Shown here in pieces: positions 1 to 10,385 of a DNA stretch of 64,000 nt. The stretch covers positions 7,660,818 through 7,724,817 of the forward strand of contig CM028335.1 of assembly GCA_016647705.1 (NCBI GenBank), written 5' to 3'. Each line of letters opens with the position of its first letter. Positions within the stretch are counted from its first letter, which is position 1. Source of the DNA: Eucommia ulmoides. Lineage: Eukaryota; Streptophyta; Magnoliopsida; Garryales; Eucommiaceae. The translations under genes and the position numbers were made by a program. The notes under the pieces are model-generated. The model saw only the letters and a list, made by a program, of their open reading frames with translations. It had not been told where the DNA came from and made no database searches.

Positions 1-530
1 GCGGTTCGAGGAGCGAAAAAGAACTAACTGACTTAATGGACGACATATGTGGTGTTTGGATTTGTAAATGTGAGATATACCAAATTTTCAAATAGTTGGA
101 GATAGAAAGTGACGTATAGGAGATGAGAGTCATTTAGTAGAGTAAATATGATATTTGGCTCAAGAAAAATATTTGTAATGGTAGAATCAGTGATGATAGC
201 ATTTGAAAGGAGATCAGAAACATATTTGACCTGAGAGATAAAGTATCAATCTGAATCAATTGAAACTTTGAGACTAGGAAGATTAGTAAGCACGCTAAAA
301 TTTTTTATCTCGAATTGACCATTAGAAATTTTTTTGAATTCGGAGATTCTGCATAGATTATCTCTTGTAATGATCAAGTCGTTCATATACAGATAAAACG
401 AATATAATATCGTCAATTTGACGAATAAACGAAGCAAAATCATGACCAATTCACAATTTAAAAATTCTCAAACCACCATGTGTGAGCAAAACGTTGAAGA
501 CCAATTTGAATCTCGCACACAACGTGGGGG
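1..530 (-). mobile_element. Decayed Ty1/Copia reverse-transcriptase fragment
   Basis: Read on the minus strand, the stretch gives the Copia RT order: a segment with YMNDLIIT in place of the catalytic YVDD box, then FKK..NGQFE, then (below about 245, after a stop) SQVKYVSDLL, LEPN and LVYLT, which belong to the RT C-terminal part. The longest open piece is 246-449 (67 aa). Stops and frame changes break it, and YVDD has become YMND, so it is inactive. It runs off the left edge; LTRs are not in view. The family assignment rests on recognised Copia RT motifs; the lineage within Copia is not determined. Confidence 0.75.
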
Positions 531-591
531 GTTAAACATCGGCAATTAAATGCGGTTATTAAAAAGAAACGAGCATCTCCAAACAATCGAA

Positions 592-663
592 GGGCATTTG
601 GTCTAGTGGTATGATTCTCGCTTAGGGTGCGAGAGGTCCCGAGTTCAATTCTCGGAATGCCCC
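592..663 (+). tRNA. tRNA-Pro (anticodon AGG)
   Basis: A complete 72-nt cloverleaf. The acceptor stem GGGCATT (592-598) pairs with AATGCCC (656-662), with discriminator C663. The D-arm carries the A-box-like TGGTCTAGTGG. The anticodon stem CTCGC/GCGAG (617-621/629-633) encloses loop TTAGGGT with anticodon AGG at 624-626. The T-arm contains GAGTTCAATTC (B box). There is no intron, and CCA is not encoded, as expected for a nuclear tRNA gene. A T5 run follows directly. Confidence 0.96.
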
Positions 664-667
664 ATCC

Positions 668-672
668 TTTTT
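668..672 (+). terminator. Pol III terminator of the tRNA-Pro gene
   Basis: Five consecutive T residues begin five bases after the tRNA 3' end, and more T-rich runs follow to about 690. This is the usual RNA polymerase III stop. Confidence 0.8.
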
Positions 673-824
673 CATTTTCTTTTTCTTTTTGCGTACTTGT
701 ACGAGCAAAATACCCGCCGGAATATAGATACGCTGCCTGGTTTCGATTCTGTATGCCCATCCGAGTTCATCGCAATTCGGCTCTACCGATGTTATTTTGA
801 AGGCAGTCGAGAGAAAGCGGAATC

Positions 825-1075
825 GAGGATGAGCGTGATGAAGCCGACATCGATGCCGCTCTTCAGGTTCTTCTCCGTTACTGGCATCCAAGTTTTCGAT
901 TTTTCAGTTTGAGTTTTGAGTTGAAGTTTGAAAAATGTGTTACCAGAAAGCTGAGGCAGCTTCGAATGAGAAGAATAGGGCTTCAGCTGTGGCGATCAAG
1001 GCGGAGATTCGTCGGACCGAGGCTCGGTTGATAGATGAAGTTCAATTCAAACTGCAAAAATTGGCATTAAAGAAG
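825..1075 (+). pseudogene. Orphan exon(s) of a SYP7-type Qc-SNARE (syntaxin-71/72/73-like)
   Basis: Positions 947-1075 encode 43 residues with no stop, preceded by an acceptor (TACCAG) and followed by a GT donor in phase 0. They contain KAEAASNEKNRA, AEIRRTEARL and KLQKLALKK, which match the conserved N-terminal helical region of plant SYP71-family syntaxins (membrane-fusion Qc-SNAREs of the ER and plasma membrane). The family normally reads EEVPKLQ; here it is DEVQFKLQ, one codon longer. A short preceding segment (825-866) reads EDERDEADIDAALQ up to a GT, giving a plausible 80-nt intron. The remaining exons, the start codon, the SNARE motif and the membrane anchor were not found downstream, so I call it a fragment. 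A gene with very long introns leaving its other exons outside recognition cannot be excluded. Confidence 0.6.
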
Positions 1076-1244
1076 GTTTTATTCAATCCAGTTTCTTTTC
1101 TTCAGATCTAGGAACGTGTTTATCTGTAGACCTAGAAGCCAACATGCTAAATGATTGCTATCTAGCTTTCTTTATCAATTTAGAAATGCCTGTGTCATAT
1201 GTATGCATTTACATACTTAGGTATAGCTGCAAATTCTTATTCGC

Positions 1245-1521
1245 TTAGAAATTCAATGGGCCTCACCCACTCTCAAAAGACTGTCCCCGGCTTTATATAT
1301 AGCTTAGGATCATGTAGCACAAGCGATGTGGGATTCAACGAACTTTGAAAAACCATTGCAAATGGATATCAGGTGCCCAACATCGTACAAAAGTCTAGCT
1401 CTAATACCATGTGGAAATCCAATGGGCCTAACTCACTCTCAAAAGACGCCTTGTAAGAGGACATTTCCCCTCGACTTTATATATAGCTCAGGATCAGGTA
1501 ACACAAGCGATGTGGGATTCA
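1245..1521 (-). mobile_element. TRIM (terminal-repeat retrotransposon in miniature), minus strand
   Basis: Two direct repeats (1245-1337 and 1410-1521) share AATGGGCCT.AC.CACTCTCAAAAGAC, CTTTATATATAGCT.AGGATCA and CACAAGCGATGTGGGATTCA. Read on the minus strand, each begins TGAATCCCACATCGC, and the first ends at CA (1410). Immediately after that comes TGGTATTAGAGC (1409-1398), a match to the initiator tRNA-Met primer-binding site TGGTATCAGAGC. The internal part is only 72 bp and codes for nothing. The left repeat lacks about 20 bp. LTRs of ~100 bp plus a PBS and a tiny interior define a TRIM. Confidence 0.75.
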
Positions 1522-1559
1522 ATTATATCTTATCCTGTCGCTAATCGTTTTACATCTTT

Positions 1560-2520
1560 GGAGATTTATGCCATAATGCATTCTTTTGAGATGTAAACGA
1601 TGAATGATTTTATCGAAGCAAGTTCCACTGATGTAAATTTGAAGCTAAATCTTTTTTTTTTTTCATTTAAATCTCAATGTGAGACTCAGATAGTCTTAAA
1701 GCGACAAAGAAATACATTGGCTAACAAAGCACTGGTTTGATTGTGGCTCTGAAATATTATTTCTTTGCACTGATGACTCTGAGAATGAAAGTAAAAGAAG
1801 TGATTGAGGAAGTATGCTAAATAAGTTTGCGTTTAATCCCGCATCAGATGTGGAAGGAGCTGGTGGTTAGGTTATAAGTGTGAGCGAAAACCTCTTTCTC
1901 GTGAATTAGCTTTTGGGGTTGGGAGAGCCCGAGTAAAACTATTGAAGTCTAGAGCTTTAGAGCTCCTTTTTGGTTTCTTATCACTTGCTGCAAGAATGCA
2001 TAGAGTTTTTTGTTTTGGTTGGCCTTTCCTCGAAGATACCAGAACTTTAAAAGGTGAAATCCTTTACTGTAGTGCCTCAAACTTTGACAATTCTTAACTT
2101 GTCTTGTGCCATCTAAATAAAAATTCGTATTCTTCTTCCTCTCCCCTCCCTGCCCCCCCAATCAAAAAAAGTCAATGCCACTTGATTTTCTCATTGATCA
2201 AGTCCATTAAGGTACAATATTCTTAGATTCAAGTTTCTCTGTGTTATTAATTAGGCATCTCGGAGGACATTACCAAGTTTTTCCCTGCTTGTCATTTTTG
2301 GTGCACTCTGTGTTTCGAAAAAGTACACTATGGAGATGAATGGGTGTAAAGATCCTATTTTTGATAGATTTGATTTTTCGCTTAAACAAGCATAGTTATA
2401 GGCAGGTGAAGAGGCATTTTTCTTGGCATGGAGATGCTCTAATTGAGTACAAAGCCATTATTTTGTTGTGCACTATTTGCCGGCGAAGTCTCAGGATCAA
2501 ACTATCCGGTGTGTGTGTAT
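1560..2520. other. Intergenic DNA, no gene recognised
   Basis: AT-rich DNA with short ORFs in every frame and no recognised domain. A T-rich patch lies near 1650. Confidence 0.5.
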
Positions 2521-2521
2521 A

Positions 2522-2778
2522 TATATATACGCACTTTTTTTTTTAATATATATTTTACCGTATGGTGTGTCTGGACCAGCTTACGCACACCTCGACTAAT
2601 CACTTCACTTGGCGATCTTAAGGGCACACTTTCCTATATCGGCTTGATGCATTAAGGATTAAATTCAAGATTTAATTTCTGAAGTGCTCTCCAGGAGAGT
2701 CGAACACTGGTTGACAAGGAAAGGGAGCGCCTCCTCTTGCCAACCGGACTAACACCTCTTGGGTATATATACGCACTT
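2522..2778 (-). mobile_element. tRNA-derived SINE with 15-bp target-site duplication
   Basis: The body is 2537-2763 on the minus strand. It starts CCCAAGAGGTGTTAGTCCGG and has an A-box-like TAGTCCGGTTGG. A perfect Pol III B box GTTCGACTC lies at 2705-2697. A unique region ends in an A-rich tail (the T run at 2535-2544 on +). It is flanked by the identical 15-mer TATATATACGCACTT at 2522-2536 and 2764-2778, a target-site duplication of typical LINE-mobilised length. Relatives of the same family lie at 5052-5253 and split at 33537-33713/46262-46328. Confidence 0.85.
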
Positions 2779-2779
2779 A

Positions 2780-3640
2780 TATAAGTATATTACATATAGT
2801 TTGTTTTGATCAAATGCATGTAGTTTCAGGCTTACCGTTGATTAGGTATAATAAACTTTTTGAGTGATATAAAATCACATACAAATTCCTTGCTACATTC
2901 TCATCCTTAATTTTCAAAGTTTTGACATTTGCATTCCCAAATCCTTATTTTTGCTTCTTACGGTGAATAATCAACCAGTTAAGAAGAGCCTTGTTTTTCT
3001 CCTATTGATGGGTCGATTACTCGATTTAAGCTATAACAAAACAACTCTAGAGCAATTAACCTATTGATGAGTTCTAGATGTCTCAATTTCTGATCATTCA
3101 ATTTTCTTGCAATTTTTCTATTTCTGTTGTTTTCTTTCTGTAATTTTTTTTTTCAAGTTACTTGAGCGTGACCTGCAATTTGGCCGATTTCTATACTTAC
3201 TATTTATAATGCTTACACAGGTTAAAGGGCACGCACACAAACTAGAGACTGGGCGGCTTCAACTTCTCCTGCAGAAATCAAATTCGATTCTGGTAATTGA
3301 TTGATCTTCGATGGCTTTATTAGTTGATTTAGGTAGTGTTTGGTTTCACGGAATTGAAATTGGAAATGCAAATGAATGCATGCAAGTCACGCTCTCTTAG
3401 GCACCACTTGGTAACGCCTTTTTTAAGTACTTTTTAAAATAAAAATAAAAAAGTTAATTTGTCAAAAATGTATTTTTACTTAAAGCAAAAGTAAAAAATT
3501 ATAAGTGTCTTTTATAAGGTAGAGATATTATCTCAGTTTTATACCTATAAATGATACCTTACTCCAAGTAAAATTAATCGATGATTGGAAAAAAATTGGT
3601 CGAGAGGTTATAGTCCATTACTCTCCATTGATCTTATTAT
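2780..3640. other. Intergenic DNA, no gene recognised
   Basis: No supported gene. A segment at 3220-3291 has an acceptor-like CACAG, an open frame and a GT donor, but its translation fits no family I recognise. Confidence 0.4.
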
Positions 3641-3642
3641 AT

Positions 3643-3645
<3 letters not shown>

Positions 3646-3696
<51 letters not shown>
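3646..3696. repeat. (TA)n followed by T(17)
   Basis: An uninterrupted TA dinucleotide tract runs into a long T homopolymer. Confidence 0.95.
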
Positions 3697-4020
3697 GCTT
3701 TTCGAAAAATGTAGTTAAAATCATGTTTTTTACTTTTAGGATTTTCAAAAGTAGCTTTTCTAAGTGCAAAATAAACACTTATGAAACGGTACCTTAGTTT
3801 ATTTACGTTATATTTTCACTTCGAAAGGCTTGACCAAAATCACCTGTTCCATTTCATTCTACTTCTTTGAATTGAAACCCATTTATTACAAAGTTTTGAT
3901 CCAAAACCCGTTTGGCTTATGGTTTGGAAGGCCACAAAATCAATTAATTTTGGATATTAAACCATCGTTTGGGCTCTGCCAAAAGTAAACTGTTTTCGAA
4001 AATTGTTTTCAAACATTTTC

Positions 4021-4345
4021 GAGGTTTTTGCACTTTGTACCCCTGAAGTTTCAGAGAAATCTCATTTTAGCCCTTATCCTTTCAATTTGAACACATTTAA
4101 CTATCCAAATCGTGTTCAGTGAGTCCAAATCGTTAACACCGTCGTTGTTTTTGGCTGAAATCCCCCACGTGTCAAGCATGGAAATCGTCCATGTGGATAA
4201 TTTCTGTAAAAAAAATGATGGGTTAAACAATTTGGACTCATATGACACAATTTGGATATTCAAGGTTTGAAGTGTTCAAATTAAACGGACAGGGGTTAAA
4301 GTGAGATTTCTATGAAACTTTAGTGGTGCAAAGTGCAAAAACCTC
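4021..4345. mobile_element. Foldback MITE with long terminal inverted repeats
   Basis: The left arm starts GAGGTTTTTGCACTTTG and the right arm ends CAAAGTGCAAAAACCTC. The match continues inward for more than 100 bp (AGAAATCTCA, TTTGAACAC and GAGTCCAAAT recur in reverse complement), leaving a short central spacer. Flanks AAACATTTTC and AAATTTTCAG look like an imperfect 9-10 bp target duplication, which would suit a Mutator-like MITE. It has no coding capacity. Confidence 0.75.
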
Positions 4346-4724
4346 AAATTTTCAGAAAATTATTTTCTAGTTCTGAACCAAACATGCCCTTGCCACTTGT
4401 AATATCAGTTTCTCTGTTTGGATCTTCAATTGTGACAGAAGTGTTCACTTGCAGTGTGCTGAAGTAGTAAAGTGATGCACAATGACTAGATATTTGCTTT
4501 ATTTAGCATTATGACAAAAAAGGAGGCATATTTGGCTTTGAGGTGCAGGTCTTTTGGCACTATTCTTGCCACGAGAACAAGCAGTAAGCAAAGTAACATA
4601 ATGAGGCCAATTCTTGTTGACACCTGGGGATTCTGCTGGCTTATGTCTTCAACTACTCTCCTTTGGTTGTTTCTGCCCATTCTTTATTATCTCAAACATA
4701 AAGTATTAGGAATATATATATTGT

Positions 4725-4914
4725 TGAATTCCACATTGATGTTGAGCCCCCGATATCCATTCGCTGTGGTTTGTTAAAAGTTACTATGTGTGTGAGGGGG
4801 CGTGTTGAATTCCACATCGCTTGTGTTACTTGATCCTGAGCTATATATAAGTTTAGAGATAATCCTCCTCTTTCAAAACGTTTTTTGAGAGTGAGTTAGG
4901 TCCACTGGGTTTTC
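4725..4914 (+). mobile_element. 5'-truncated TRIM of the same family as 1245-1521
   Basis: Positions 4806-4914 are an LTR copy (TGAATTCCACATCGCTTGTG, then GATCCTGAGCTATATATAAG and GAGAGTGAGTTAGG) in opposite orientation to the copies at 1245-1521. The preceding segment (GATGTTGAGCCCCCGATATC...) matches the minus-strand interior of that element, so the order interior then 3' LTR is kept and the 5' LTR is missing. Confidence 0.7.
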
Positions 4915-5040
4915 TATATATATAGAGAGAGTGGTGATATGTTACCAATGCCAAACCATGGTTATTATGTAATTATAAAGTCTTTACATTATTGATATGG
5001 AATGATGGTAGTGACAACTCTCAATATTTCCCTTCAAAAT

Positions 5041-5264
5041 TACAAGGTAACTTTTTTTTTTAAATGGTAAGGTGTGTGTTCAAACTAATTAATGCGCACC
5101 TTGACTATTCATCTCACCTGGTGATCTTAAGAGTACATTCTCCCACATCGACTTTGTATATTCAGGATTAAATTCAAGATTTAATTCTTGGAATCTTAGT
5201 TGATAAGGAAAAAGAACACCTTCTTTTTACCAATCAGACTGAGACTTTTTTGATACAAGATAAC
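5041..5264 (-). mobile_element. Second copy of the tRNA-derived SINE family
   Basis: The body is 5052-5253, minus strand, diverged from 2537-2763 but sharing GGATTAAATTCAAGATTTAAT, GGTGATCTTAAG.G.ACA and the A-rich 3' tail (T run at 5051-5061). Flanks TACAAGGTAAC (5041-5051) and TACAAGATAAC (5254-5264) differ at one base and are the likely target duplication. The B box is degraded. Confidence 0.7.
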
Positions 5265-5279
5265 TCATATCTTATATCT

Positions 5280-5900
5280 ATATGGTGGTTGCTTTCATTT
5301 CTTAATTTTTGTTTGTTTTTTCTTGGTGTTATTTGGTTTGATTATTGATTGGTTTTGGATTCACTTAATTGAATTTTAATTGGTGGCGAATAATTTGAGA
5401 AGTTATGTTACTATTTGTTGTATCAATTATTGGGAATTGTCGGGTGTATATTTTGGTTCTTCAATATTTATGTTGTATTAGTTTTGTTTTGGATAAAAGA
5501 TCTTTTGTAATTGTACTGTGTTCTATTGTAATTCTCGACTTAAGTTTTATTAACAAAGCTTCGTTTACAAAAAGAAAAAATAAAATAAAATAAAAATAAT
5601 AAAATTAAAAGGAATAATTGTGGGTGGATTATATACGAATGAAAATAAAATACGAAATTGGCGTAAAGTTATCATGCAAGGGTGTGATTTTAATAAACTT
5701 AGGATCATTATCGTGTCGAACACGATAAATATGAAAATAAGCATGTCATGCTTCGAGTTTACTTGACCAAATAATCAATCCGATATTAACACAACAAATT
5801 TGAATTTTATTTTGAGTTACTCCGCTTAACCTATAATACAATAAGTGAAAGATCAAATCAATTAATGAATTATTAGATATTTTAATAAGTTATTTTTAAA
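5280..5900. other. AT-rich intergenic DNA
   Basis: Simple A-rich runs (5565-5610); no gene or repeat family recognised. Confidence 0.5.
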
Positions 5901-5904
5901 ATGG

Positions 5905-6150
5905 TTAATTGCATTTTATCCCTTTATACTTATAAAATAGACACTTTATTTCCTTAGAGTTTAGACTGAAGTGAAAATGTTATCTTCTAGTAAATCTAAT
6001 GGAATTTGTAAAATATAGTGAAAAGTCCTTGACGCATACCAGATCATTAAATTTGGACACAAATGGACTTCTCAAGTTAATGTTGGAATACAAATAGACT
6101 ACTCAAACGAACTCCATTTTGCATGATCTATATATGCGTGGATTTGTTCC
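5905..6150 (+). repeat. Dispersed repeat, inverted partner at 10935-11160
   Basis: Shares, in reverse complement with 10935-11160, a run including TGGAATACAAATGGACTACTC (5905 copy: TAGACTACTC), GTTTAGACTGAAGTGAA and TGATCTATA.ATGCGTG. It is non-coding and of unclassified origin. Confidence 0.6.
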
Positions 6151-6192
6151 AAAAAAATATGATAACTTAAAATCAAAAATTTAATAAAATAT

Positions 6193-6623
6193 TAAGATTT
6201 GACACCCAAATCGCTTATCCCCTTTTAAGAAAAATGTCCATTTTACATGAAATTTTGAATCTTTAAAACATGAAATTGATTGCATATTTTAGACGTTTTT
6301 AATAACCTATAAATGTTTTTAATGTTTTAAGATGTAAAAAATCAAAATTTTCAATAAATTTTGACATTTTAGGTTGTATTAAAAAATAATATTTTGAAGC
6401 CTTTAAAAGATATTGATTTTGATACGAACTTTTCACGTAAAATGGATTGAAAATTTGGATTCTTCATCCCTTAAAACATAGGAAAGCATATATTAATTAT
6501 TAAAAATAGATAAAAAAAAAAAAAAAAAAGAGAGATCAATTTCATGTTTTGAAATTTTGAATTTTCATGTAAAATAAGTCCCTCCCCCTAAAATGGGGTA
6601 AGTGATTTGGGTGTAAATTCTTA
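6193..6623. mobile_element. Second foldback MITE
   Basis: Left arm TAAGATTTGACACCCAAATC and right arm GATTTGGGTGTAAATTCTTA are reverse complements. Similarity extends about 90-100 bp inward (TTTTACATGAAA, AAAACATGAAATTGAT). The interior is A-rich and non-coding. The family differs from the 4021-4345 element. Confidence 0.7.
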
Positions 6624-7258
6624 GATTGTGTTTGGGCAAGAGATTTTATTTGTTCAAACGATTTCACAAATCATTTTTAATAAATTCCTTGTTTGGGTAT
6701 TATTAGGAGGGAATTGTAGAATCATTTCATTTAAAAACGATGAGGAAGAAAGTGTCATTTGTAAATCCTTTTGAAACACACGGTATTTACAAATCCATCC
6801 TGAGAGGGTATTTGCAATTTCTTCCTCAAACTTTTGTCATCGCGTACATCTTGAAGCCTTCATCATGTTGGGGAATGAAACAATGACATTCCCTAGCCCA
6901 ATGATTAATCACACAAATGCAGATTCACACACAAGAGATTTAACGTGACTCAACCAATAAATTGCCTACGTCCATGAAGAAAAACTAATTCCACTATATC
7001 AAAAGGAATTACAAAAGGAGAGGTAAATCTCCACACAGTCAACTCACACACTCAATTATCTCTCTGTCAAGGTCTCTATCTGTGTTTATTCAATGCATGA
7101 TCATATCCCTCTCTTTCCGAAGGCTCAACCATGGCCTCTCCTTGGCCATGGTTAAAGACCCATGTCTTTTTCTCTCAAAGGCTATATCTTGCCTTGATTC
7201 ATATAAATTTATTAAATCAATGTCTATTTATAATCTAGGAGAAAGGCAATAGAACACA

Positions 7259-8699
7259 TGTCACACCCCACCCCAGGCACCTGTCACCCATGGGGCCAGC
7301 GTGACGTTGACACGACATCACCTGGGCGACATAACAAAACTAGAAGGCGACATAAAGCATTCATTTTTATACAATCACAAAATCAGGTCATAAAACGGCT
7401 TCTTTTACTAGGGACACACCCGTCCCTGATATTCTAAATACAACAAAAGGTAAAAAAAAAAAAAAACGACAATGAACTTCTGCTAGGTTCACCTCAGGCT
7501 GCACCTCCCAAAATTTTCCCAGTTTGCTAAACCGCTGACGGACTCTACCCAATGCCAGTAGGAGACCGACTCCTAGCTATTTCCGCCTGCGAGTGTACTG
7601 CCTTCTTTTAATAAAACATTCTTATATAATAATAATACATTCTAAAAAAAAGAATACATCATTTAAGCACAAATATCTAGATGTCACATAGCGTGTAACA
7701 GTCTTCACAATATATATAGTGAAAATAAAGCAATATTTATAAGTTCCATTTCAAAACTAACTACTGTAAATATCCTACTGACCATTACCATTAAGTAATA
7801 AATCACCCAGTATGAATAAATACCACATTTCAAACCACCACACACACACACTGGCTAGCCATAGTGATCGTTTTAACCTCACGATCAGGAGTTTCAACGG
7901 TACCGTAACATTCATAGGAATGCCTTCCTACGAAATATCCACACCCTTTTTTTTTTTTGGGAGAAATATAATCCACACCCCTTACGGGGAGAAACATAAT
8001 CCATACTTTTTTTCGGAATCGTATAGCATCAGTAAACACATATGTCATTACATAAATACCAAAAACAGTTTGACAAGAAGATAATACACTCACCTCACTT
8101 CTTATGTTACAGTAACTGCACCGTCCAAAACCTACCGGGATGCTGGCGTTTGTGAACCTAGTAATGATAGGGTCTAAATTAATATTTTACTTTAAAATAA
8201 CCTAACATTTAATACAAACCTTAAATTCCATATTTTTCATTCCCCAAGTTAATTATACAAAATTGTTATTTATACCCATTTTTCTGCATCAATATTAGCT
8301 GTACGATATTATTAAAATTAGCGGTTACGATATTATCGTAACGATTATAAAATTTAATGCTAATAATTTAATTAGATGGAAATAATAATTAATGATTTAA
8401 AATATTAATCAACGAAATCATTACTTATACCGAATCACCCACCGGCCCCTAATTGGGTTTTGATTTTTTATTTATTTATTTGGGGTTGTTAGTGTAATTA
8501 GTTTTTTTTTTTTTTTTTTTTCTCTCTCTTTTTCTTTCTTCCTTTTGTTTTATGTTCACGGTTTTCTCCCGTTTTCGCCGCCGACGATACAGCCCCTCTC
8601 TCACCAACTTCCACTGCCGGCGACTCACCACCCACAAACGGTGAACGGCCCACACACACGCGAAGCCCTCACACCAACGGCGAACGGCCAATACACCCG

Positions 8700-8744
<45 letters not shown>

Positions 8745-9648
8745 CTCGTCAACATGGACGTTGCAGCAGCTCCGACCACCGCTATCGTCTACAGCTGTCG
8801 TCGGCGATCTGAACAGATACACACACACGGTCCCCACACGCACACACACACTCCGTCGGCGACCCAACAGTGCCGCCGACGACCCTCCACGTCTACCCAC
8901 CTGATGACCCGTGCACACCCCTGCCCACTTAACTTTCGTCGGCCGGCGACCAATGGCCGATTACCCACTGAAAATATAAAAACAGAATACTCATAAAGAC
9001 TTACCGAACGATGGAGACGGACGGCGATCGATCACACCGTTGACGATCTCATCCATTCCCACGGCCGCCGAGCAAACTACCGGGAATTTCACACGATCGT
9101 TTTCACAGTAGTGGCCACAGGAACATACCCAGGCAGCCACGGGATACACGCTCTGCCTTCTCACCGGTGGAACGTCGATCACGGAGCCCCGGCGTCTTCC
9201 TCCTCTCTCTAGATTTTTTTCAAGTTTTCCTTTCCTTTTCCTTGATTTTCTCATCTCAGCGCATGAAGGATGTAATTTAACGCATAAAATTAGTGGTTTT
9301 AACCCGATTTTGAGCTTGCCACGTCGCCCCTCGATCGTCGCTCCTTGGCCGGTGGGTTGCTGTCGGTGTGCCGGGTGGTTATGTACATATATATATATAT
9401 ATATAAATTTAAATTACACTTTCATCCCTTCATTTTCTTTAGGATTTTTATTTTAGTATATTTCTATTTTTTTTTAAAAGTTCCAAAATCATAATTTTTT
9501 GCCCCTAACATTTTTTTGTTACACATTTTTTTTTCGTAATTTAATAATTAATTAATTTTTTATTTATTATTATTTATTTATCCTAAAATTCTCTAACGTC
9601 CTATAATGCAGTTATTTATGACGTACGTTCTACAACTTATGTCTTACA
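7259..9648 (-). mobile_element. Solo LTR of a Gypsy (chromovirus/Tekay-like) element, 2.39 kb
   Basis: On the minus strand it runs from TGTAAGACATAAG to a terminus reading CAGGTGCCTGGGGTGGGGTG then TGACA, the kind of 3' end seen in Tekay-type LTRs. The 5-mer ACACA lies on both sides (7254-7258 and 9649-9653), a candidate target duplication, although this 5-mer is common in CA-rich DNA. It contains a GC-rich block (8570-9370) with a (CA)n tract and no retroviral ORF. The open frames there are low-complexity. It is inserted at the edge of the 6866-7258 LTR. Confidence 0.6.
8700..8742. repeat. (CA)n microsatellite
   Basis: About 20 uninterrupted CA units inside the GC-rich part of the 7259-9648 LTR; further CA clusters at 8820-8850. 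Confidence 0.95.
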
Positions 9649-10385
9649 ACACATCCTTTATCAGTCATGCCAAAGGATCTTCATGCCCTTAGTAGAAAGC
9701 ACTATCTTCCACCTAAGCGTGAGAAACACTACTAACGTAATTTCTGGAGCAATTTTCTAAACCTGTTTCTCTTTCTAAATAATTTCTTTCAAGGTGCCCA
9801 GATGTCTTTTGTTTGCTTGTACTACTACTAGACCCATGTTTGACAGTAGCTCCTCATGTCAGAACAATACCCTTCAGTCTGTACATCTCACCAGTCTTCC
9901 ATTATGAATATTCTATTTAGCCAACTCATTAAGGGGAATACTCCGTTGCATAACAGTGAAAATTGCTTCAGTGACTTGACCCGACTCTGATACCAATTGT
10001 TGGGAAATAAAACGACATTCCCTAGCCTAATGATTAATCACACAAATGCAATTTCACACATGAGATTTAACGTGGTTCGGCCAAGAATTTGCCTACATTC
10101 ATGAAGAGAAACCAATTCCACTATATCAAAAGGAATTACAAAAGGGGAGGTGAATTTCCACACGCTCAACTCACTCACTTACTCAATTCTCATTTTGTCA
10201 AGATCTGTATCTGTGTTTATTCAAAACCTGAGCATATCCCTCTCTTTCTGAGGGCTCACCTATGACCTCTCATTGGCTATGGCCAAAGGCCCTTGTCTTT
10301 CTCTCTCAAAGGCTACATCATGTTGTGGTTCATATAAATTTATGAAATCGATGCCTAATTATAATGTGAGAGAAGGGAAAAATGG

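Larger units (their letters stand above)
6866..10385 (-). mobile_element. Small non-autonomous LTR element split by a solo LTR
   Basis: Direct repeats 6866-7258 and 9998-about 10385 share TGTTGGG at the left end and long blocks (CCACTATATCAAAAGGAATT; TCTGTATCTGTGTTTATTCA). On the minus strand the right copy is the 5' LTR: it ends CCCAACA and is followed at once by TTGGTATCAGAG (9996-9984), an initiator tRNA-Met PBS. Removing the 7259-9648 insertion leaves only about 345 bp of interior (9654-9997), so the element was TRIM-like or deleted. The outer end of the right LTR is diverged and I cannot fix it precisely. I cannot identify a TSD. Confidence 0.7.

Noticed and set aside
458..912. Open frames overlapping the tRNA-Pro gene on both strands
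   Set aside because: They read through the tRNA and have no domain signatures; shadows.
3220..3291. Possible third SYP7 exon starting VKG after an acceptor-like CACAG
   Set aside because: VKG is expected after KK in SYP7 proteins, but the following residues do not resemble the family, and 2.1 kb of other DNA intervenes.
8476..9254. Several 80-119 aa frames in the GC-rich, CA-rich block
   Set aside because: Low-complexity translations of (CA)n and CG-rich DNA in every frame, inside a solo LTR.
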